The position numbers were made by a program, and so were the translations under genes. A DNA stretch of 64,000 nt from the NCBI RefSeq assembly GCF_000687475.1, contig NC_057322.1:1364001-1428000 (forward strand), written 5' to 3'. Source of the stretch: Ustilaginoidea virens (lineage: Eukaryota; Ascomycota; Sordariomycetes; Hypocreales; Clavicipitaceae). Below the pieces are notes generated by a model, which saw only the letters and a list, made by a program, of their open reading frames with translations, searched no databases and was not told where the DNA came from. Positions within the stretch are counted from its first letter, which is position 1; each line of letters opens with the position of its first letter. This document shows, piece after piece, positions 35,476 to 48,376 of the stretch.

Positions 35476-37363
35476 CTAGACGCGTCGTCCAAACATATAG
35501 GAGCCGTACATCCCTCCAACCTCTGCTACCGCGACGGGAACCTTCCTCATGCCCCAGCTCTCTGCGCCCATCTTCCACCATCGAGCGCCATTATCTCTGG
35601 TCGTCCCATCTGCGTTCATGCGAACCAGCCAATAGCGGCTGCCGAACTCCTTAGCGACCCATCCGACGCGCTGGAGGTTTTTGTTCACCTTGGCGGCTCT
35701 TTCATATGCTCGCTCCTCAATCTCAATAACATGAAGAGGAGCAGATGCCGGTGCAAGCAACAGGCTCGCACTTCCAATGATGGAGTCAATGTCTGAAATG
35801 TCGAGATACCGCAGACTGTGAGGTATCCATTGCTGGTCCTGGTAGAATAGGCGATGGATATCGCTCATTTCTAGGCCGCGACCAAGAGCAAGCTCTTCCA
35901 GAGTTTGCATAAGACGCACGAGCTCAGGAAGGTGAGAGGCATGCATCCTACTGCCGCGAAGGCTAAGTGACTTCAGTGTCTTGGGCAAATTCGGTAGCAA
36001 GGCGTCGATATCATCCTTTCCTAGCAAAAGGTGATTGGTCGGGTCGGTAGCCAAGCTCAAAAACACCAGAGAGTCCTTGGTGGCCGGATGAGAGGTGACG
36101 AACTTGACCACTACTTCAGCAGACAATTCCTTGCACTTGGCCAGGTTCAAGTGCGTCAGCTTTGCGGTCGCAGGAATCAGCTGCAGAGCTTCGTCGCTAA
36201 TGCGAGTGCCTGCGACATCCAGATGTGAAAGGTTGCCTAAGCGCGGCATAATGGTTTCGAAAACGGCCGACGGAAGACCCAAACACTTGTGGAAGGAGAG
36301 TTTGCTTATGGACAGCATCTCGGGCCAAGGTTCCTGTAAAATGGAGTTGAACGAGTTTTTGAAGACAGTCGACGAACACCCGCAGAAATCCAGTGCCTGC
36401 AGATTGGGCAGATCGAAGAACAGCTTCCGCAGCACGGGTGGACCAAGATCAATGTCAATATACTCCTGCGCCAGGAATTCCTGCAGATAAGGCGTGAGCT
36501 CGAGACATTTCACCAGAGTCTCGGTGGTGAGATTCTGGGTCTTGGCACGCTCGCTAGCCGTGGAGAAAAGCATGGATGGGTTGAAGTGGCTAAAGTCGAG
36601 TCGGCGAACAATAGTGGCAAGGGCCGGATATTCCGTGATGGTGTTTAAAAATTTGCGGAAGATGCGGGAGTGAGGAATGGTTATATGCCGATACAGAGTC
36701 GTAAGAGTGGCGGCGTGAATGGATCGAGAGGTGAGAAGCAGGGCCATCAGATCGGTGTTGCGAGTGGTCAAGCCGTTTGGTGGGATTTCGACGACAAGCA
36801 AATCGATAATCGAACCTTTGAACATTGTCAGAATCCGAATTCTGCCGGGGGGCAAACTGCATTCGAGACTTACCCAAGACCTCACTTGGAAGGTGCTCCA
36901 AAGGAGAATGGCCGATGCCGTGGACGCCTACTGGCTTCTTGGAAGGAGATGGTGAGGCTGGCGGCGACTCCCAGGTCATATGCAGCTTGCGCAAGTCCTC
37001 ACAGCTACGGCTCGCAGCCTTGCCCTTGATGGGGATTTCTTTCCATCCCTTGAAACTATCTGGAGGATACCAGAAGCCATGTAGTTTGCTGTGCGGTTGG
37101 GTCAACGGCGTTTGGAAAGAGAGTTGCGCAACCTCTGAGACGGGAGACTCGTCAAAGACGTCTTCAGAAGTCTCGATGTAAGAAGACACTTTGGAGCGAG
37201 TGAAAGTCTGGGCAAGGCCGTCGTCGTTTTCTCGAACAGAGGAGAAAGAAGACCGTGATCCAGCGTCAGAAGGAGAAATAGCACGGGCCATACTGGATTT
37301 TGTCAAAACGGACGTGTCGAAGTCGAGCACACGGCGGTGCCCAGCTCCGTTTGGCACGGCCAT
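35476..37363 (-). CDS. F-box and leucine-rich repeat protein
   Basis: Exon 1 (37363-36874) and exon 2 (36815-35476) are joined by a 58-nt intron (GTAAGT donor) that lies inside the F-box, giving 609 residues. The spliced F-box reads LEHLPSEVLGSIIDLL (about residues 155-170), followed by ALLLTSRSIHAATLTTLYRHI. Leucine-rich repeats cover about residues 230-480 (LSHLDVAGTRIS, LTHLNLAKCKEL, LKSLSLRGSRM, LRYLDISDID). The first 150 residues are Ser-rich and disordered. F-box/LRR proteins usually select substrates for SCF ubiquitin ligases; the target here is unknown. The C-terminus (WWKMGAESWGMRKVP and a Gly/Tyr tail) is conserved-looking but unassigned. An in-frame ATG at 37684 would add 107 residues. 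Confidence 0.88.
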
Positions 37364-40300
37364 ATAACTGGTAGGAGGAGGTACCGAGGATGAGGCAGTT
37401 ACAAGAGACGGGCCCCTTCTGCGGGATTGGCGATAGAAAACTTGATCACGCAGAGCAGATGATTGTCTCCTCGTTTCAGCTGTCGGGGCAGGAGATTTGA
37501 AATTCGAGGTTGAAAAGAGTAGGAGCGCCTCAACGGCTTGTGTCGGCTGAATCGACCTTGACGTCACAGATAGGACGAGGTTATAGAAGAGGAGTGACGG
37601 TCGACAATGAACAGCTAGCTTAAGAATTCGGAGGCTTTGACGAAGAAATTTCAGGTTGAAGGGACATGAAATACCTGCAAACACTCGGATGGTGCAATTT
37701 GAGGTGGGCTCACGTTATAAGTGATTTGGATTTTGGACAAGACTTTGCCATCTTGGCGGCTTGAAGTTGGCCCCAGTTGTCGCACGCCCCACGTCACGAT
37801 CCAAGCTACATACCAAAAAAGTAAGTTTCATTCTAAAGACACGCCCCAGGTGGGCGCAGGGGTGTTTTGGGTAGCCATGCCATGGACCTGACTTGTTCCT
37901 GCGAGCTGTCAACCCCGTGCGTCGGTAACCATGTCGCAGGCTACAACCGCCTCATCTTGCGCCAAACTCTACTCCGTAGTTTGCCCACACCGGGCCATGT
38001 GTCTGGAAATCCAATTCACTCTTTTTCTCGCCTACCAGGGGCGTGGATGGTGGAATGGTGGATCCTCGGAGACGCTAAACACAATACGGAGAACGCAAAA
38101 CGCTCTGGGCGTCCCATCTTTGACCCAACCTAGCGCGCCATTAGCCTTGGGAAATGGCGGGATTGAGTAATGAAATTACACGACTGGGCCACTGAAAAGG
38201 TCATGTGAGCACTTGCCCATGGCTGTGAACACGACAACAAGTAGCCACCAGACGCCTGGACTGGCTGGGGACTGTGTCATGGCCATTTCACTGTCTTTGC
38301 TGTCGGCCCTGGCAAGGCCGCGCCGTCAGCTTGGACTTTCAGCTTGGATTTTCAGCTGGCTAGCTCGTACGTAGCACTCCGTAGCACTCCGTAGCACTCC
38401 GTAGCACTCCGTAGCTCCGGGGTTGATGAGGGTTTCAATCATTGCCATTGCTTGCACTTTGGGGTGGTTATCGACGGTCGTGAGTGCGCGCGCACCTTCC
38501 TCGAACTGGCAGCCAGCACCTGCCATTGCAACGAATTCCGTGCGAAGTGGCAAAACTCGATCCCTCCTTCCGCGAAGCAAAAACTGTAGCACCACAGCAT
38601 TCACAGGCACAAAAAAAAGCCCTGGTTAAGATAGCTCGTGAACAGAAACCCCTGGTTTGAGCAAAGATTGGCCGGCCGTCTTCTGACACCAAGACATGAT
38701 TTCTGCTACGGCACCCAAATGTGCAGCGACGATGAAATTCGGCCGGCACCTTTGTAAACACCAATTTTCACCCTCCACCACTTCGTGCTGGGTGTAGCGA
38801 CGTTTAGATGTGGTAATGGAAACTCAACTAGCCAGGGTCCTCTCCTCATTTTCCGTCAACTGCAGCGCACAACAACCAAAGTTTCGTTTCGTTCGACGGC
38901 CTACTAGGGTTTTGAGTCGCTTGGTCGTGGCCGCTCGCACCATGCCGTATCTTTCCATTGACGTGTTTTGCAGTACCCTCCGCAAACTTCGATGCACCGA
39001 CTTCGCCCTACAGCACTGAAACGTCTCCAACTACTGCGTACTCTGTAAACGAAGCAAGCATCTCCCGCTACAGCGAACTGACATGGCTTGGACAAGGCAA
39101 TGTGCCTCGTGACCATTCTCACAAATCATGCAAGGAAAACTGATAAACTGGCAGGGCTTTGAACAAACTTGTACAACCCTGCAGGATTGACTCCAGGGAG
39201 GCGGGATCGGCGATTTTTTCATATTGGGCTGTCCGTGGCTAATAAAATATGCCAGGCCACCATTTGTTCGCTCAGACTGATGTAGGGATTACGCCGCCGG
39301 GTCGGCCAACGTGGAGCGCGGCGCCCCCCGGACGTAACGCCGTGAGCCAGGTCACCGGACCACTGGCCTTTCTCGGGGATACAGCATATTGCTTGCGTGA
39401 AACCAGTGACGAGCATGTCACGGGTGATTTTTTTTTGCGGCAGGACATCAAGTAGAAACGACTGTTTGCGTTGGCCGAGAGACTTTGTCCCTTTAGGGTT
39501 CATTTTCAGCGCCCTGCGAGACGTCTTGGTTTAAGCGGGAGGGCATAGGGATCGCTTGCTCGGGGGTATTGCTCCCAAGACCGGACTTTACCAAACCAGC
39601 CCTGTATTCCCTGCACGGTATCGTACTAGGGTCTGGTGTCTGCCATCCATGTTGTGGGGTAGGAAAATTTTGTTAGGCGCCTCCGCCTCTGTGCGACGTC
39701 CCTGCTTCGGAGTAGTGTTTTCCGCAAGGCCGAGGTCAGCCGCCCTTATTAGTTAGTGGATTGTGGGGTAAAGGAATAAATCAACATCTGGTCAAGAGAG
39801 AAGAAGCCCCCTTTTTTTTCTTATTGAGACTACGGCTGATTGTGATGCAGGAAATGACAACAAGTCGACGAGAACGAGCCGGTCATAGAGCAAGTTATTC
39901 GATTGGAAAACGTCCAATGCTTAAAGTGTATGTGAGACCTAAAGTCGATTTAACGATGGCCCAATTCATAACGAATGCAGTCAGAATGGATATAATTAAC
40001 AGTCTACTGGCTAGTATGGACCTGCGGCTTTTCACTAGAGCCTGGGACTAAACTCCCATGGAAGCTCTCGGGTAGGTTATTATTGATGATTCACAAATGA
40101 TCAAGCTTTGTAGCTATAAGCCTTTTTACGGACAACTTGACCTGACATAATTGGCCCCATTCAACCTGAACTTGACACGGCCCAGTTTACCTAATGGATA
40201 GCAACTAGTTCAGCCCGGACCAGCGTCGCCTGATCATGGGTGTGCACTCGCCATCCAATGACTGAACAGCCCTTGAACTGGTGACTGGTGACTGGTATCT

Positions 40301-42598
40301 CCTGTGACGAATTGTCACTGGATGGATCATGTCTCGGTCCAGCTCCAGCCGCCTCAACAAGATGCCAGTGTGCGAGCCCTTAATGAATGCGATTTTCTCA
40401 ACTGTAGCTGTTGCGCTCGACCTTTCTTGGCGACAACCTGGAGCTGTATTTATCCATGCAAGGGCAAGGATGCTGCCGTATTTGCTACCCAGAGGACGAA
40501 GCCACCCGGCTCGCCCCTCTCTCGCTTGGGGAAGAAATGAATGTTTCTCCCTTATAGCCACCCTTCTTGTGATGGGTTATCTATTTCTTGAAAGCCTCAA
40601 TTCTAACATGTCCTGAAAGAAGATAGTTGCATCGACTCGTGAAATGGTAGGGAAATACTTGGACCCCTTTGCCTGGAATATGTAGAGACACAGGTACCGA
40701 GCTGTTCCGGGCATCGATTGATTGGCATCGCCAAGATCCGCCCTCTTGCTCCCTTGTAATGCTTGCTGATATTCGCGAGTGGGCCAGTGGTGAGGGGAGG
40801 GGAAAGTGAACTCAGCAAACGAATGGCGTAAGTTGCGACGGGTTTGGTCAAAGGCACCTTGGTTGGTACCTTGGGAGACGCTATTCAGCATCATTGCATT
40901 CAATTAAGTCGTGCATCTACGGAGTACACGAACAGCACATTGATGAAGACACTGGTTTCTGGCCTAGACTAGTCTGACCACGCCTTTTTGAATCGGCCCA
41001 AATCCCAAAATACGTAATACGTCACAGCGACTTCAGCGACTTGCTGCGTGGAGTTTGGAGGCAATGTGCCGACTTCTGGCTTGCCTGTATCGTTTCTGGT
41101 GTCCAGTTTTGCGCCGATATGCGAAGAAACTGGTGGACGAAAACTTTAGCAAGCAGCAAGTGCCCAAAACGAATGGTGCAGCTTTTGGTATTGCCGTAGA
41201 CATCCTGCTGCTCCGAGCATTACGAACAGTTAGGTTTACCAGCATTCTGAAACTGATGTGGGCAACGCAAGAACCTGTTGATTGCCCTTTTCAAACACAG
41301 CAATCAATGTCCATCCACGTACCAACCCGCCCGAGGCGAGCCCTCGCCGAGACATACGTCCTTTATAGAAGAAGTCAAGGCATTGACCTTCATAGGATCG
41401 GTACTAATGCTTGCCAGATTTTTGTTACCCCGGTCTGGGCCGACTTTTGATAGGACATGTTGAAGCAAGGCGAAGGATTCTTTGAAATGGGAGTTTCCTT
41501 TTTCACACAGCCTGACCGGGATTGTATTTGCTAAATGTGTCGATATCATGGAGCTTGACAAAGCATGATTCCCGCAGTGATGAGCTGCGCAAGGACATCA
41601 GAGCAGATACACGAGCTGCCCCTTTTCCTCGGATTCCTTGTTGATATTTCGGGGCAATTGCTTTGGGGCAAAAGTCAACAGCGAGTTCCGGCGTCCTCTC
41701 AGCCGCGTGTTGTAGGTTGAACAAGACAGGACGAGACAGGCCGCTAAGCTTGCATGCTTCCGTGCCAGTGACGGAATAAAACGTCGGATCCGTGCGGCAA
41801 TTGATCGGCTGTTAGAAATCCTGCAAGAGTTCGTACGCTGACAGCGATGAGTCGGGAGCGACCCTGGAGACATTTGCAGTTCGCAGCCAAGGTGACTGTT
41901 TATTGCAGCGGCAATACGGTCGTGCTGTCGGACGCCTTGGGTTGAAGTTTTCGGACTCTTCTCCCATGGCGGAACAGGCTAATCTGATAAAGAAAGTTGG
42001 TCCGATGAAAACCGGAGCCGGCGCCTTGTTTTTCCAGGGCTGTCCAATCACGGCCCAGGAACCTGTCTCGATGAACCAGGTCACCTGTTGGTGCCGGGTC
42101 AGAGGGCCGAGCTTACTTCAGCCGCGCTGAGACCAAAACCACAGCCGAATGAGCCTTGGCCCATGTCTGGATAGCAGCAATCACTGACTAGATGTGCGTC
42201 CCGCGCACTCGCTCCAGTGCGTCTGCAGACTCCAACCACTTTCCGCCAAACTTTCTCTCCCCTCCTCACCCTGCCGCCGACCATAGCACGCGTGACTTTT
42301 TTTTTTTTACTTCCTCAGCAATCTTTCATGTAGCCCTAAAAATGGTCGAGAGCTGTCACCAGTAGGGACTTGATTCATGTGTCCTCTCTTTTTTTTTTTC
42401 CTTACCTATTCCCTTCTTCACGTCGGCTGAAAGTCGTTTCGCCATTCCACCCGCAAGGGCAGAGCAGCTTGCTCCTCGTCGTTTCCTCAAACGAAGCCGT
42501 CGCGGCGGCCGTTATACCTTCTTCGAAACTCGACCAATTCATCCACGTCCCTTTCCTAGTCGACGTCGCGGGCCTCGAATCAATAAATAACCTCTACA
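37364..42598. other. 5.2-kb divergent spacer between the F-box/LRR and Pho23-like genes
   Basis: No open frame carries recognisable motifs or splice-linked partners. Composition changes along it: GC-rich near both genes, more AT-rich at about 39500-41000. The only clear structure is a 10-bp tandem repeat near 38371. The right end, with long pyrimidine runs at 42298-42410, looks like the promoter and 5' leader of the Pho23-like gene. Confidence 0.5.
38371..38416. repeat. 10-bp tandem repeat (GTAGCACTCC)n
   Basis: Four perfect 10-bp copies followed by a partial fifth (GTAGCTCCG). Confidence 0.95.
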
Positions 42599-45083
42599 AT
42601 GAAATCGGCCAAGTCGGTGGCTGTGGACACGCCGCCGTCGCTTCGGAGGTCGCAGCCTGTTCGACAAGCACGAACCAATACACCGCGAAGCTCTGCCAAT
42701 GCTGGCCGTCGAGCTGGCCATGGCAGAGATGCCGTCAACGGCCGGCCTTTGGGAAATCAGCCGATTGAAATCTTTCCCGCCGTTACACACTTTGCCGACA
42801 CCATGGCGGCCCTGCCTAAGGAGCTCGTCCGGCACTTCACTCTCCTCAAAGAGGTCGACGCCAAAATCTTCGCTCCCGAAGAACAACTCTTCAACCTCGT
42901 CGCTGCGACCGCACACTCCTCCCTACCAGAACCTCGAGTCAACAACGATTCTTCGAGCTCGGCGACGCCGGCCTCTGCCCCGATGAGCGCGCAGACCAGC
43001 TGCAGCGACTTGGCCAAATACCACCAAGCCCCTCCGTCGTCATCGACACCGTCACTCCACCACGTCCACAGCACCTCGGTGGCGCCAACAAGAGTCTTCG
43101 ATCCTTCCAATATCCCACGCCGACAACTTTTCCGGCAGACTGCTTTCAAGATCCAAGAGATGCTGGTGTCTCTCGAGGAAAAGAATCATGTCCTATCCAC
43201 CGCCAACGAAGCTCTACAAAGACAATTGCAGCGGGCCGAAGACGTGTGGCCCTACCTCGAGAACGAGTTCAGCGACGAGGCCAAATGGGGCAGCACTACA
43301 CACTGGGCTTACCCAGAGAACCGGTTGGGCGGCAAGGTGTCTCACACGGAAAAAGTTCGTCGCGACGGCGCTGCCGCCATTTCTGCCGCCGCACAAGCGC
43401 TCGCTGACGAGGCCGCCGCTAGAAGCGACGCTCGCAAGCAAGCTGTGCAGGCGAAAAAGAACCTGAAGAACCAGCACCAAGATTCCGATGCTGACGACCT
43501 CGACGGCCGGCAAAAAGAAGGCCCCACCACCAAGAAGACTGGCAAATCTCGAAAAAGTGCGGCCGGCGCTGACGCCAACTTTGTCGGGTTGGGCATCTCA
43601 GGATCGTCCACAAACGGCAATCCACCTCACAAGAGGCGAAAAGTTGAAAAGACGGCCAACGGGACAGCAGCACCTACCAGTGCCGGTGCCGGCTCCGGTG
43701 CCGGTGGTGGTGCGACCACGGCTGCGACCGCCAGTGCTGTTCTGGGGGCTGGCGCAATGAGCGCCGCGTTTGCCAATAACACACCAAACCCCAAAACGGG
43801 AAGCCCTCGTGGAACACCAGCTCCAGAAGCACAAAAGAAGCGCAAGGCTTTACCGACTGGTAGCGGCCAAGCAAAGAAGAAGTATGTGTCATCCAGACGT
43901 GGGGCAGCAGAGCAATGTAGTAGCCTTCAACCACGAGCCAACTTTTTACTCATGTCGTCCTGACGAAGCTAACTCTTTTTTACTTTTTTTTTTTTTTATT
44001 AAAAAAAAAACAGAAACGGCTTGTCACCATCCACCACCTCCTCCCCCGTCATGGCAGTCTCTCTCGACCCCAAAGTACCTGCTCGAGCATCTCCCGCACC
44101 GAGCAGCGCGCCGCGGCCAGCGTCGTCGCGGGCCCGACAGAATTCAATACAGTCCAATGCAGATAATGCTAGGGTTCGCGCTCCGTCGGCGACCGCAGCA
44201 GCGGCGACAACGCCAGCTCCGACGCCGGCCACAGCTCCCGCACCCCCTGCTGCTCCTGCCAGTTCCGCCTCCAAGACAAATGGCAACGTCCAAAATACCC
44301 CGGAAGAGGCATCCACGGCGGCGTCCCCAGGCACGAACCAGGACAAGAAGCCCTTCAAGGAAAACAGCATGCCGGTAAAGCCAGAGCCCGTTAAAATGGA
44401 GCATGAGCGATTGGCGCCGACGACGGCGCCGACGGAGAGCACCACCGCGTCGACGCCAATAGCCACCAAACGGGACAGCAAACCCGAGCACGCGGATCGC
44501 GGAAAGAGCGAATCGACCCCGACTCCTCCGCTAGCTGCTCCGCCCACGGTCACCACCAAAAGCGGCCGAGCCTGCAAACCATCTACCCCTGCGCTGGCCA
44601 CGTTCCAAGAAGCAGCCGGCAGCCGGTCGAGGCCGTCGCGAACCATGACCGAGGGCGCCGCCAGGAAAAGCCACAAGAAGACGGGATCTGTCGCAGCGCA
44701 AGCCCTCATCCAGCAAGTCCAGGCAGCAGATACAGACGCCAGCAGCAGCATGCAGGACGACGACGAAGGCGACATTGACGCCGACGAGCCGACGTATTGC
44801 TACTGCAATAGCGTGAGCTACGGCGAAATGGTGGCCTGCGACGCCGACGGCTGCGAGCGAGAATGGTTCCACCTAGCATGTGTAGGCCTCAAAGTAGCAC
44901 CAGGGTCGAAAAGTGAGTTTTCCCGAACCCCCTTCCCCCCCCAACTATATATAACCTGTGTCCGCTTCGCATTCTCCGTACTTACTCGCATCTTTTATTC
45001 TGTCGCCCCCCTTTCTAGCGAAATGGTTTTGCGAAGACTGCAAAGAACGCTTAAAAATGGGCGGGAAAAAGACTGGGCGATAA
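42599..45083 (+). CDS. PHO23: ING-family PHD-finger protein, Pho23-like
   Basis: Three exons (42599-43881, 44014-44912, 45019-45083) give 748 residues. An N-terminal ING-type segment lies near residues 58-100 ([28 protein letters not shown]), closest to yeast Pho23 by recall. A second conserved block near 175-240 includes [17 protein letters not shown] very long Ala/Thr/Pro/Lys-rich linker follows. The C-terminal PHD finger ([35 protein letters not shown]) has its last Cys pair in a 65-nt final exon. PHD fingers of this type read H3K4 methylation; Pho23 belongs to the Rpd3L histone deacetylase complex. Yng1- and Yng2-type paralogues are less likely because their N-termini differ. The first intron carries T17 and A10 runs. 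Confidence 0.85.
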
Positions 45084-45830
45084 GGGGAACCCCCCCCCCC
45101 CCCTTTTCCTTTTCTCTCCCCTCCCCAAGTAGCGTTAATCCCCGCATCGTGTAACCACCATATTTCTCGACTTTTTTTTTTTTTTTGCCTTCCTTTTTAT
45201 GCATAGGGCGTTTCGGCTGGGTTTTTTTTTGGCTGGGGGTATTTCTCTCAGGCTGAGCGTGCGCATGTGATGGGCGGTAATGAGATCCCGGATGCTCCGT
45301 GAGACGCCGTATTCATGCCGGTCGACGTCGAGACAAAGCCACGACGTGACATTGAAGTTGGGGGGGGGGGGGGGGGGGGGGGCGCTGTATAGTCCTGGAC
45401 TAAATCTAACGGATCCATCATGGCATTTAGACGTGTTTGACGCTGCTGTACAGAAATACTGACGATGCAATGTCAAGAGGCTTACGGTACGGCAATGTGT
45501 GCATTGGCGACGCATGACAGGGTTGTCGGGCGACTTGGTAGGACGTGGTCACACGGCATCCCGATGTTTTGGCTAGAATAGTGAAAAAGTCAAGAGTCAG
45601 ATGCAACGACTGATACGACGGTCGTTGTCATCCTGCACCATTACATCTGAAGCATCACATGGCATCACATGGCGTGCATCCCAGTAGGCAACAACAACAA
45701 CTAATGCAAGAAACGGAGCCCAAGTTGAACAAGTCACCCAACACAAAAGGAAAGAAAAAAAGAAGGACCAATACGCTATGATGACAACAACTCGACTCTC
45801 AGGGCACCACATGACGACACGCAACAAAGT
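45084..45830. other. Convergent 3' spacer with a G23 tract
   Basis: Lies between the 3' ends of the Pho23-like and RER2 genes. It contains C and T runs just after the Pho23 stop and an uninterrupted run of 23 G at 45360-45382. No gene seen. Confidence 0.6.
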
Positions 45831-47100
45831 TCAGTCCAGCAACCGGCGCCCCTTGCTCTTAACACCCGGGCCATCCCTCTCCTTCTGCTTCTGCCTCCAC
45901 TGCCACTCCAGCATGACCCATATGAAGTGCTGCAGATCGAAATCGGGCCACAAGCAATCGACAAACACAATCTGCGTATCCTGGTGACACTGCCAAAGCA
46001 TAAAGTCGCTCAAGCGCTGCACACCACTGGTTCGAACAAAAAGCTCGAGCGGCGGATCCGGGGCAGTGTACATGTGGTCGTTGAGGATGTCGGCTGTGAT
46101 GCTCTCCGGGCTAGGCAGGGAGGAAGACGAGTCGAACAGGCCGCGCTTGGGATGAGGCTCCGGCGACCCGGGGGGTAGGGTGGTCGACGACGACGCATCG
46201 CCCGCGTCGTCCTCACCAGCGTTGGCTTCGTCCTCGGCGGTCTCGTCAAGGATAGTAGGCAAGGGCTCTTTGCCGTCGAGCTGGGCGGAGAGAATCTTTT
46301 GCCGTATGCGCGACGGGGAGAAGGGCGTGCTTCTGGGAGGGGGGTCCAGGAAGTCTTGGACTGTGTTGCGGATGGCCGTGGCGATTTCCGCGCGGGAGGT
46401 GTAGGGGAAGCAGATGTTGAGGACGGTTCTGAAACAGCCAGAAAGGTCAGCAGCTCTCGAGGACGTGGGGGCAAAAGGGGAGGGCAAAGAGACGGGGAAG
46501 GGGCGTACTTGTTGTTGTGTTTAGTCCTGGCCACAGCCTTGTCCACCACCTTGAGCACGTCCTCGCGGATCATCTCGCGCTGGCCAAGGACGCGAACACA
46601 GGCACCGTACCGGTCGAGAATGTCGCCGTACGTAGTCAGTTGCTCCAGCTTCACCTTGGCCAGCTGCATCAGCCCTTCTACCTCATGCTTGGGGCGGTTG
46701 TAGTTCTCCACGCTGAACGCATACACGGTAATGACTTTGACGCCGCACTTGTAGCAGATTTCCATAATCTGCCGTCCCGAAACACGTCAGCAGGAATCGC
46801 CCTAACCGCGCTCTCCCTTCCGGTTGGGATTCTCTTCCGTCTGGAACATTGCCATTCTTCCGCGTATTTCGCAAGACTCACCCGAGCAAGAGCCTCGAAT
46901 CCCCGATGATGCCCCTCTACCGTCTCCATCCTGTGGCTCCTCGCGTACCTCCTATTGCCGTCCATCTCGAACGCCACGTGCTGCGGAACAGGACCCTGCC
47001 GCAGAGCTCCGATGAGGAGCTCCCGCAGGCGGTTGAGCGCCCATTCCCCAGGCGGAGAGTCAACGAATATCCTGCGCAGCAACGATGCGACGTCCGACAT
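45831..47100 (-). CDS. RER2: Dehydrodolichyl diphosphate synthase (cis-prenyltransferase)
   Basis: Three exons (47100-46882, 46768-46509, 46428-45831) give 358 residues. Catalytic-site motifs are present in order: EMDGNRRYA near residue 47 (with the metal-binding Asp), HHRGFEAL, TVYAFSVENYNRP near 90, ICFPYTSR near 165, and the substrate-binding RTSGVQRLSDFMLWQ near 290, followed by DCLWPDFD. The enzyme extends farnesyl diphosphate with isopentenyl units to make the dolichol precursor at the ER, needed for protein glycosylation. An acidic Ser/Pro-rich insert of about 80 residues (about 190-270) separates the last two motif groups. It is probably a disordered loop. Confidence 0.94.
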
Positions 47101-48376
47101 TGTCGCGGCGAGCTTTGGCTCGACGATGGGGCGGCGGGAGAGGAGGGAGGAGGGGGGGGGGGGGGGGGGGTGGGTGAGCAAGCGAGGTTGGGACCGAGCG
47201 GGATGCCGATGACCAAGATTGTTTGAATTACAAAAAAGGGAAGGAGGGGGGGAAGGGGGGCAAAAGAGGGAAAGAAACGAAGGAAAGAAAGTGATGTGCT
47301 AAGAAATGCAAAGCAGATATGGGCAGAAAATGCGTCAGTATGAGGGAATGCAAGTAACAAGTAAGCATCTTCCCGGCCTTCTTTTTTCTGTTCCGTGAGC
47401 CAAGCAAGGTTCGGCTTTGGGGCTGGTGAAGCTGTCGGCAAGGGGGTGGCCGTAACTATTAGCAGCGTGGCTTGTGGCTTGGCTCCTTGGCTTGGGTGCC
47501 TGGATAACTAGGGATAACCAAGTCTCCACTGTTCAGCCTTGGACTGCATGATGCTGAGGGTAATGTAATGGGTGATGGCAGGAACTTGGAAGCATATATG
47601 CATCGATTTTCAACTTCTTCGCGCCCATTTAGTGAGACTGGCCTCGTGATTGAATCCTGTTATGAAACGGGAGCCTGATAGTTGAAGTTGGCCGCGCCGC
47701 ACCTCGACAAAGACGTCCCGCCGTGGGCACATTGGCCTTCACATGTGTCAACCCGTCAAAGAGGCCCACCAGCAAGTGGCCAACCAGCTGCGCCTGCCTC
47801 GTCACTGCAAGATAGGTACATACATACATGGCAGGCACATTGCACCCCAAACCTGTTTTTGTGCGGACTACGGACTACCTAAGGTTAGGTAAGGTGGGTA
47901 CCTAACTTGGCTTTCATTGCAACTGACCATGCTTCTACATTGGCCGTTTGAACAAATCTCTTCTTCACTATGAATGCAGCATGGCAAGCCTTGAAGACAA
48001 CATTGGCGTTCAAGGCAAAACAATCAGCGCGGATGCTGTGGCACAGGTCAGGTAATTGAGAGCTGCCGAGATCTCCGATCTCCTGCCAGCACTCAACAAT
48101 GTCTGCCCATGGCCCTGTCCAGCTAGATTCCGCCGGTTTCTCCGACGATAATGATGTTCAAAGCTGACCATGTCTCACCTCCCGCGAGGTTTCGACATGC
48201 CAAGTTCCCTAAATCTGTTATACAACGCATGGCAGCAGCTTTGCCGCCAAGGCTACTGTCGTGACAGGCCAATTGCCATTCCTCCAAGGAAACGGTTTCA
48301 GAAGAATTGAACCCGCTATGAACACTGCTTCGTTCCTCACCTTCTCGCATTTGTCCTGGTCCGCGCAAAAGGAAGC
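47101..48376. other. Spacer between RER2 and the transporter pseudogene
   Basis: A G run of about 19 nt at 47152-47170 lies just upstream of the RER2 start. The rest is unique sequence without recognisable coding content. Confidence 0.5.
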
